A stretch of 19,547 nucleotides of DNA from AM-1111 sp046302135 (GTDB taxonomy: Bacteria > Bacteroidota > Bacteroidia > B-17B0 > Aurantibacillaceae). The first letter of the stretch is position 1; each line of letters opens with the position of its first letter. The position numbers were made by a program, and so were the translations under genes. Below are positions 14,754-19,547 of the stretch, one piece after another. The stretch is taken from assembly GCA_046302135.1 (NCBI GenBank), contig JBKCIQ010000036.1, positions 1 through 19,547 on the forward strand, in the 5' to 3' direction. Below the pieces are notes generated by a model. That model was not told the DNA's origin. It saw nothing but the letters and a program-made list of their open reading frames with translations, and did no database searches.

Positions 14754-15731
14754 TCAGCCAACCTTTTTTAAATCCTCGGCGAACTCTTTAGCGAAGTAGG
14801 AAAGAATTATTTTCGCCCCGGCTCTTTTGATACTTAATAAAATCTCATCTCTGACTTTTTTCCCGTCTATCCATCCCTTTGCTGCTGCGGCTTTTACCAT
14901 CGCATATTCTCCACTTACATTGTAAGCCGCTATTGGCAAATTGAATTTATCATTCAAAGCTTTGATTACATCCAAGTAAGATAAAGCCGGTTTTACCATT
15001 AAAAAATCGGCCCCTTCTGAGTCGTCCAAGCGTGCTTCTATCAATGCTTCCTTAACGTTTGCCGGGTTCATCTGATATGTTTTTTTGTCACCAAACTTTG
15101 GAGCACTATCCAAGGCATCACGAAAAGGCCCATAAAAAGCACTGGCATATTTTGCCGTGTAACTCATAATGGAAACATCCGCAAAGCCATTCCTGTCTAG
15201 AATGTTTCGAATGTATCCTACCCTGCCATCCATCATATCGCTTGGGCCAATAATATCTGCTCCGCATTCCGCCTGTGCTAACGCCATGGCACCCAAAATT
15301 TCAAGAGTTTCATCATTAAGAATTTTTCCATTATCAACCAACCCATCGTGACCATCGCTACTGTATGGGTCCATGGCAACATCTGTCATTAAAGTAATTT
15401 CAGGGAATTTTTCTCTTAATTCTTTTAATGTTTTTAAATATAATCCAGAATGATTCAATGCTTCCGTGGCGCGTTTATCCTTTAGCCGCTCTTCAATATT
15501 AGGGAAAATACAAAAAGTATTTATGCCTAACTCCATGCAAGACTCAATTTCATTTAGAAGCAGATCACTGGACCAACGAAAAATTCCGGGCATTGAGCTA
15601 ACCTCTGTTTTTTGATTTTTACCTTCAATCAGAAAAATCGGGTAAATGAAATCAGAAACTTTAACTGTATTTTCACTTGCGAATTTTCTTATTGTTTCTG
15701 ACTTTCTATTTCTTCTTGGTCTTTTATTCAT
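14754..15731 (-). CDS. hemB: Delta-aminolevulinic acid dehydratase (porphobilinogen synthase)
   Basis: HemB condenses two 5-aminolevulinate molecules into porphobilinogen. The 325-residue length is typical. Schiff-base lysines are K194 in SYTAKYAS and K247 in FLMVKPALSY. The metal loop reads DVAMDPYSSDGHDG (residues 117-130), with Asp in place of the Cys residues of zinc enzymes, so this is the Cys-free class that does not use active-site zinc and usually depends on Mg. I start it at ATG 15731 (MNKRPRRNRKSETIRK). The frame is open upstream, but that part overlaps the hemC-hemD gene and has no HemB similarity. It begins 4 nt after the hemC-hemD stop. Confidence 0.96.
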   Translation of the reverse strand: MNKRPRRNRKSETIRKFASENTVKVSDFIYPIFLIEGKNQKTEVSSMPGIFRWSSDLLLNEIESCMELGINTFCIFPNIEERLKDKRATEALNHSGLYLKTLKELREKFPEITLMTDVAMDPYSSDGHDGLVDNGKILNDETLEILGAMALAQAECGADIIGPSDMMDGRVGYIRNILDRNGFADVSIMSYTAKYASAFYGPFRDALDSAPKFGDKKTYQMNPANVKEALIEARLDDSEGADFLMVKPALSYLDVIKALNDKFNLPIAAYNVSGEYAMVKAAAAKGWIDGKKVRDEILLSIKRAGAKIILSYFAKEFAEDLKKVG

Positions 15732-15735
15732 AGAA

Positions 15736-17319
15736 CTAAACGGATAATGATAAAACTGCCCTAAACAAACCCAGATCATCAAATGAGTCGGGTAATTCAA
15801 ATTTTTTGACTCCTTTGCGGAATAACGCATTGCCCGTAGCTTCTCCCATAGCAACAGCTTTGAAATTTGTTGCCCACTGATTCTTCTCGAAAAATGCTTC
15901 AACATTACTGGGAGAAGTAAAAACAATTATCGAAGTGTCTTCCTGTATTTTGTGCGAGTGTTTAACAGTAGTATATACAGGAAGGTTTATTGCGTTTTCT
16001 TTGTTTGATAATTGATGCTGTATACTTTGCATACTTTCTTTCGCCATAGGAAAAAGTACTTTAGACTTTCCTGCAATTGCAGAAAATTGTTTACCAATCA
16101 ATTTAGTGTCTGTACTTTGCCCTATGAACTCTGCTCGCCTTCCGAAATTCCTAAGTTCTTGCGCTGTTGCCTTACCGACACAACCAATTTTAGCAACACC
16201 AATTTCAGGTTTTTGATTGAAGAAAAATTTAACTGCATGTTTACTAGAAAAGAAAACCCAATCCGTTTTTGGGGTCTCAGTAATTTTAATTTGCTTGAAC
16301 TCAATCAAAGATTTACCCTCCACCTTAAAACCTATTCTTGCTAACGCTAAAGGTAGGTAATCTGTTTCACGGAAATTTTTAGTCACGAAAATGTTTTGAA
16401 ACTTAATATTATTGATGTGCTCTGCTATTTTCTCAGGGAAGTCATAGGGATGATAGGTTTTCATTTTAAGGTGATACGGCTGAGCATTCCACAAGTCGGC
16501 TTTTGAAACTGTAAAACACCAAACATTTTTTTCTTTTTCATCAATTTCTTTCTCGCAAATTACTCCTAAAGGTAATTGACAACCACCATTAAATAATTGC
16601 AGTACTTTTTTTTCAAGCGAACACAAATATTGAACGTCTTCATCGTTAATTTTTTCTACTGCCATTAATGTGGGGTGATCATTCTCTCTTATTTGCCATG
16701 CCAATGCTCCTTGCGCAGGTGCGGGAACTATTTCATGTGGTGAAATTATCTCTGTATGTAGGTCGTCCAAATCAAGATTCAGTCTAGATACTCCGGCTAA
16801 GGCAATAAGAATGGCATCATAATCTCCTGCTCTCAATTTATTTACACGCGTTGGAACATTCCCTCGCAAATCTTTTAATTGCAAATCCGGACGAAAAGCA
16901 AGAAGCTGAGATTTTCTTCTGGCAGAAGAAGTGCCTACCACCGCATTTTTCTTGAGGCCAAACTTTTGCTTTTCATCAAAACATTCCTTTCGAACTATTA
17001 ATATCTCAGAAGGATCTTCTCTGCGACTTACACCGGCAACAATAAGTCCCTCCGGATTTTCAGTCGGTAGGTCTTTGTAAGAATGAACTGCAAGATCAAT
17101 TTCTTTTTTCAGTAATGCCTCTTCCAATTCTTTTGTGAAAAATCCTTTCCCTTCCATTTTGTCCCATGAGGTATTCCATTGTTGAGATTGGTCTCCTGCA
17201 GTAGAAATAATTTTTAATTCAACTGAGTACCCGAAATTTTCAAGAAGTTTTTTAGTATAGTTCGCCTGCCAGAGCGCCAATTCACTTCCGCGAGTACCTA
17301 TTACAATACTTGAGTTCAT
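15736..17319 (-). CDS. hemCD: Fused hydroxymethylbilane synthase / uroporphyrinogen-III synthase
   Basis: The 527-residue protein joins two consecutive heme-pathway enzymes. Residues 1 to about 300 are HemC (porphobilinogen deaminase): GTRGSELALWQANY, AVHSYKDLPT, TSSARRKSQLL, LRGNVPTRVNKL, VPAPAQGALAWQIR, and C247 in FNGGCQLPLG, the Cys that holds the dipyrromethane cofactor. Residues about 307-527 have the poorly conserved two-lobed HemD pattern (FVTKNFRE start, WVFFSSKHAVKFFF, VGKATAQEL, SIIVFTSPSNVEAFF, VAMGEATGNAL), which cyclises hydroxymethylbilane with D-ring inversion to uroporphyrinogen III. No internal stop or restart separates the halves, so it is a true fusion, allowing the unstable intermediate to be passed on directly. 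ATG at 17319 overlaps the hemA stop by one base (TAATG). Confidence 0.93.
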   Translation of the reverse strand: MNSSIVIGTRGSELALWQANYTKKLLENFGYSVELKIISTAGDQSQQWNTSWDKMEGKGFFTKELEEALLKKEIDLAVHSYKDLPTENPEGLIVAGVSRREDPSEILIVRKECFDEKQKFGLKKNAVVGTSSARRKSQLLAFRPDLQLKDLRGNVPTRVNKLRAGDYDAILIALAGVSRLNLDLDDLHTEIISPHEIVPAPAQGALAWQIRENDHPTLMAVEKINDEDVQYLCSLEKKVLQLFNGGCQLPLGVICEKEIDEKEKNVWCFTVSKADLWNAQPYHLKMKTYHPYDFPEKIAEHINNIKFQNIFVTKNFRETDYLPLALARIGFKVEGKSLIEFKQIKITETPKTDWVFFSSKHAVKFFFNQKPEIGVAKIGCVGKATAQELRNFGRRAEFIGQSTDTKLIGKQFSAIAGKSKVLFPMAKESMQSIQHQLSNKENAINLPVYTTVKHSHKIQEDTSIIVFTSPSNVEAFFEKNQWATNFKAVAMGEATGNALFRKGVKKFELPDSFDDLGLFRAVLSLSV

Positions 17320-18563
17320 TACAGGACGTTTTTCACCTGTTTACTCTCGAGAAGCGATTCTTTTGCTGCCTTCATTGTAACAGCATTATATTTTTTTTCC
17401 ATATAGGACATCAAATCCTCTATAAGTTTACGGCTGTTTTCATCAACTTGTTCTATTTGCTTTGCAAAAACTTCTTTAACTGCTGTTTCACGAATTTCTT
17501 TTACGCGACGCGGTAGGTCAGACAAAGCAACTTCAAGCGCTCTTTCCCTGTACAGTTGCCTGAATTCCGTTATTCTATTTTCAATAATATTCCTGCATTT
17601 TACCAACTCCTTTTCCCTTTTACTTCGGTTTTCTTTGGATCTTTTCTGCAAGACGGAAATATCAATGAAATTTAAATTAAAATCAGAAATTACTTTTTCA
17701 TCTACGTCACCAGGAACTGCAAGGTCAACTATGGTTTTTCTATCGGTTTCCATTCCCAGCAATCCTTCATAAATTTCTTTCGTAATTAACGGCTCATCAG
17801 AGGAAGTACAGGTAATTAGTACGTCAAATCCGTCCTTATGATTTTTAAGATCATTCAAAGAAAACGCTTTCCCTTCTAATTCTACCGCTAGTTGATTTGC
17901 ACGAGAAAGTGTTCTGTTGTAAATGTAGAAATTAGCGTATTGATGCTTTTTAAGATACTGTGCCATTGTTGAAATTGTCTCCCCCGCTCCTACTAAAACA
18001 AAACGTGCGTTTTGAGGCACATTGAATTCTTTCAGTTTTCGATACGCCAATGAAACTACAGACACAGGATTTTTTGCTATCTCAGTTGTGGTGTAAATCT
18101 CTTTAGCGGTGATGATGGCTTGTTGTACAACAATACGAATGGTGTCGCCGGTGATTCCTGCTTTTACACAGAATTCAAATGCCTTTCTGATTTGTGTTAT
18201 AATTTCTCTTTCACCTACAACCATGGAATCGAGTCCTGCACTAACAGAAAAAAGATGCGACACTGCATCTTCACCTGAAAAGTATTCAGCTGATTCAGAG
18301 AAAAATCTGAGTGAAGTTTGATCTAAATCAGGAAACAAAAAATGTAAAAGGTCATTAAACAAAGATTGAGTAATAACCTCATCATTAACTAAAATAAATT
18401 CTATTCTATTACATGTACATAACAACATAAATTCCGAAAAACGAAACTCTTTCTTCAATAGAGGAAGCATCAACTTTTGTTTTTCTTCTGAAAGAAATAA
18501 TTGCCCTAGGCGGGAAATCTCAATTTTTTTATGTGTAAGCGCAACTACTTGAAGATCTTTCAT
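17319..18563 (-). CDS. hemA: Glutamyl-tRNA reductase
   Basis: HemA reduces Glu-tRNA(Glu) with NADPH to glutamate-1-semialdehyde, the first step of the C5 route to 5-aminolevulinate. The 414-residue product has the catalytic Cys (C51) in LLCTCNRIEF, the long GLDSMVVGEREIITQIRKA segment (about 110-128) of the catalytic domain, the NADPH-binding glycine motif FVLVGAGETISTMA (about 188-201), and a helical C-terminal dimerisation part. I start it at ATG 18563 (MKDLQVVALTHK). A TTG four codons upstream is in frame but poor. It heads the hemA-hemCD-hemB cluster. The 136-bp gap upstream probably holds its promoter, but the best -7 candidate (GAAATTTG at 18577-18570) has no clear -33 box. Presence of HemA shows the organism makes 5-aminolevulinate from glutamate, not from glycine. 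Confidence 0.95.
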   Translation of the reverse strand: MKDLQVVALTHKKIEISRLGQLFLSEEKQKLMLPLLKKEFRFSEFMLLCTCNRIEFILVNDEVITQSLFNDLLHFLFPDLDQTSLRFFSESAEYFSGEDAVSHLFSVSAGLDSMVVGEREIITQIRKAFEFCVKAGITGDTIRIVVQQAIITAKEIYTTTEIAKNPVSVVSLAYRKLKEFNVPQNARFVLVGAGETISTMAQYLKKHQYANFYIYNRTLSRANQLAVELEGKAFSLNDLKNHKDGFDVLITCTSSDEPLITKEIYEGLLGMETDRKTIVDLAVPGDVDEKVISDFNLNFIDISVLQKRSKENRSKREKELVKCRNIIENRITEFRQLYRERALEVALSDLPRRVKEIRETAVKEVFAKQIEQVDENSRKLIEDLMSYMEKKYNAVTMKAAKESLLESKQVKNVL

Positions 18564-18600
18564 CACTAGACACAAATTTCTTAATTTATCGTGTTTTTAT

Positions 18601-18657
18601 TGTCATGAAATTGTCATTTAAGAAGAAATTTTTTTACGAAAGAAATAAAAAAATGAC
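18601..18657 (-). other. Inverted and direct repeats between dxs and hemA
   Basis: The gap has TTTTTTTA (18629-18636) and TAAAAAAA (18646-18653) as an 8-bp inverted repeat around a 9-base loop, nested with GTCATTT/AAATGAC (18613-18619 and 18651-18657), plus a direct repeat of TGTCAT at 18601 and 18612. It may be a weak terminator of dxs or part of hemA regulation. All stems are AT-rich and could be chance. Confidence 0.25.
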
Positions 18658-18699
18658 GGAAATCATTTGGAAAATAAGTAGACGATAATTAATGAAGGA

Positions 18700-19547
18700 T
18701 TATGCGTTTACTTTAGAGAATATTTTTTTCGCTGCTTTGTAAATTGAAGCCGCATCATAACCGCACTCAGCCCATAACTCATGAGGCTCACCGTGTTCGA
18801 TAAACTCATCCGGAATTCCTAGGCGCTTAACATTTGACCTGTAGCCATTATCTACCATAAATTCAATTAGCGCACTTCCAAATCCTCCCTGGATACAACC
18901 ATCCTCAACTGTTATTACATGGTCAAACTTCTTGAATATCTGATGTAAGAGTTTTTCATCAAGTGGCTTAACAAAACGCATGTCGTAAACAGCGGCTGAA
19001 ATTCCATCCTTTTCCAGGTCAACCGCCGCTTTGAGTGCAAAGTTACCGGGGTGTCCTATACTTAATATTGCGAGATCTTCTCCTTCTTTAATCTGCCTTC
19101 CCTTCCCGATTTTAATCTCTTTTAATGGTCTCTTCCATTCAGTTAAAACTCCATTACCCCTAGGATAACGTATGGAAAACGTTCCGGCATTTTTCTCGAG
19201 TGAAGCAGTATACATTAGGTTGCGCAACTCTTCTTCGTTCATTGGAGCGCTAATGATCATATTGGGTATACATCTGAAATATGCCAAGTCAAATGATCCA
19301 TGATGCGTTGGTCCATCTGCACCAACCAATCCGCCTCTATCAAGACAAAAAACAACATGTAAATTCTGAAGCGCTACATCATGAATAACCTGGTCATAGG
19401 CTCGCTGCATGAATGAGGAATAGATATTACAGAAGGGTATCATTCCTTGGGTAGCAAGACCAGCTGAAAAAGTAACAGCGTGCTGTTCTGCAATTCCAAC
19501 GTCAAAAGCTCTGTCCGGCATTGCCTTCATCATTATATTCAGTGAAC
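18700..19547 (-). CDS. dxs: 1-deoxy-D-xylulose-5-phosphate synthase, C-terminal part (runs off right edge)
   Basis: DXS condenses pyruvate and glyceraldehyde-3-phosphate, using thiamine diphosphate, to start the MEP route to isoprenoids and supply thiamine and pyridoxal precursors. The frame remains open to the right edge (residues SLNIMMKAMPDRAFDVGIAEQH), so the N-terminal ThDP-binding half lies outside. Visible are the start of the pyrimidine-binding transketolase domain with the catalytic Glu in VGIAEQHAVTFSAGLATQG, the LDRGGLVGADGPTHHG signature, ISAPMNEEEL, IRYPRGNG, and the C-terminal domain (LSIGHPGNFAL, DMRFVKPLDE, TVEDGCIQGGFGSA, GIPDEFIEHG). Its own stop is at 18702-18700 and hemA begins 136 nt later, so it is probably a separate transcript. 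Confidence 0.95.
   Translation of the reverse strand, partial: SLNIMMKAMPDRAFDVGIAEQHAVTFSAGLATQGMIPFCNIYSSFMQRAYDQVIHDVALQNLHVVFCLDRGGLVGADGPTHHGSFDLAYFRCIPNMIISAPMNEEELRNLMYTASLEKNAGTFSIRYPRGNGVLTEWKRPLKEIKIGKGRQIKEGEDLAILSIGHPGNFALKAAVDLEKDGISAAVYDMRFVKPLDEKLLHQIFKKFDHVITVEDGCIQGGFGSALIEFMVDNGYRSNVKRLGIPDEFIEHGEPHELWAECGYDAASIYKAAKKIFSKVNA

Noticed and set aside
15732..15926. N-terminal extension of hemB (65 codons upstream of ATG 15731)
   Set aside because: It overlaps the end of the hemC-hemD gene in another frame and has no HemB similarity, and the family N-terminus begins at MNKRPRRNRK.

Overview
The window is one uninterrupted stretch of minus-strand genes from a member of the Bacteroidota. 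The evidence is a giant secreted protein ending in the gliding-motility/CHU_C type C-terminal domain (the type IX secretion sorting signal of this phylum), lipoprotein and OmpA-era signal peptides of the usual Bacteroidota style, near absence of Shine-Dalgarno sequences, TAnnTTTG-like -7 promoter boxes, and AT-rich DNA. The features fit a Flavobacteriales- or Chitinophagales-like lineage, but I cannot place it more precisely.

Read in the direction of transcription (right to left), the window opens with the C-terminal half of dxs (isoprenoid and thiamine/pyridoxal precursor synthesis; runs off the right edge). Next is a compact heme cluster: hemA, a fused hemC-hemD, and hemB. Their spacings are a 1-nt overlap and 4 nt. 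These steps take glutamyl-tRNA to glutamate-semialdehyde, then (after hemL, not in this window) 5-aminolevulinate to porphobilinogen, hydroxymethylbilane and uroporphyrinogen III.

The middle of the window (about 4.2-14.7 kb) is an accessory, envelope-directed run of five genes: a small predicted outer-membrane beta-barrel protein, a 2,141-residue repeat-rich surface protein, an aspartoacylase/succinylglutamate desuccinylase-like enzyme, a secreted M14 zinc carboxypeptidase, and an unrecognised lipoprotein with three C-terminal membrane segments. The last four are spaced by 9, -8 and 5 nt and are probably co-transcribed. The giant protein has a glycine-rich N-terminal region, then a striking higher-order tandem repeat of about 219 residues (two WSGTGI modules plus one Ig-like module), a jelly-roll-like domain nested inside an Ig-like module, PKD-like domains, and the CHU_C tail.

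The left part is the conserved translation block rplM-rpsI-rpsB-tsf, closed by a clear intrinsic terminator, followed by pyrH. After a gap comes tRNA-Cys(GCA) with its own terminator. The last 280 bases beyond the tRNA are different in character. They hold the first 37 codons of an unrecognised gene running off the left edge, preceded by a short open frame and a 14-base exact match to the core of the phage SP6 promoter. This may be the border of an element next to the tRNA gene, but the window ends too soon to tell. No insertion sequence, CRISPR array or rRNA is present.
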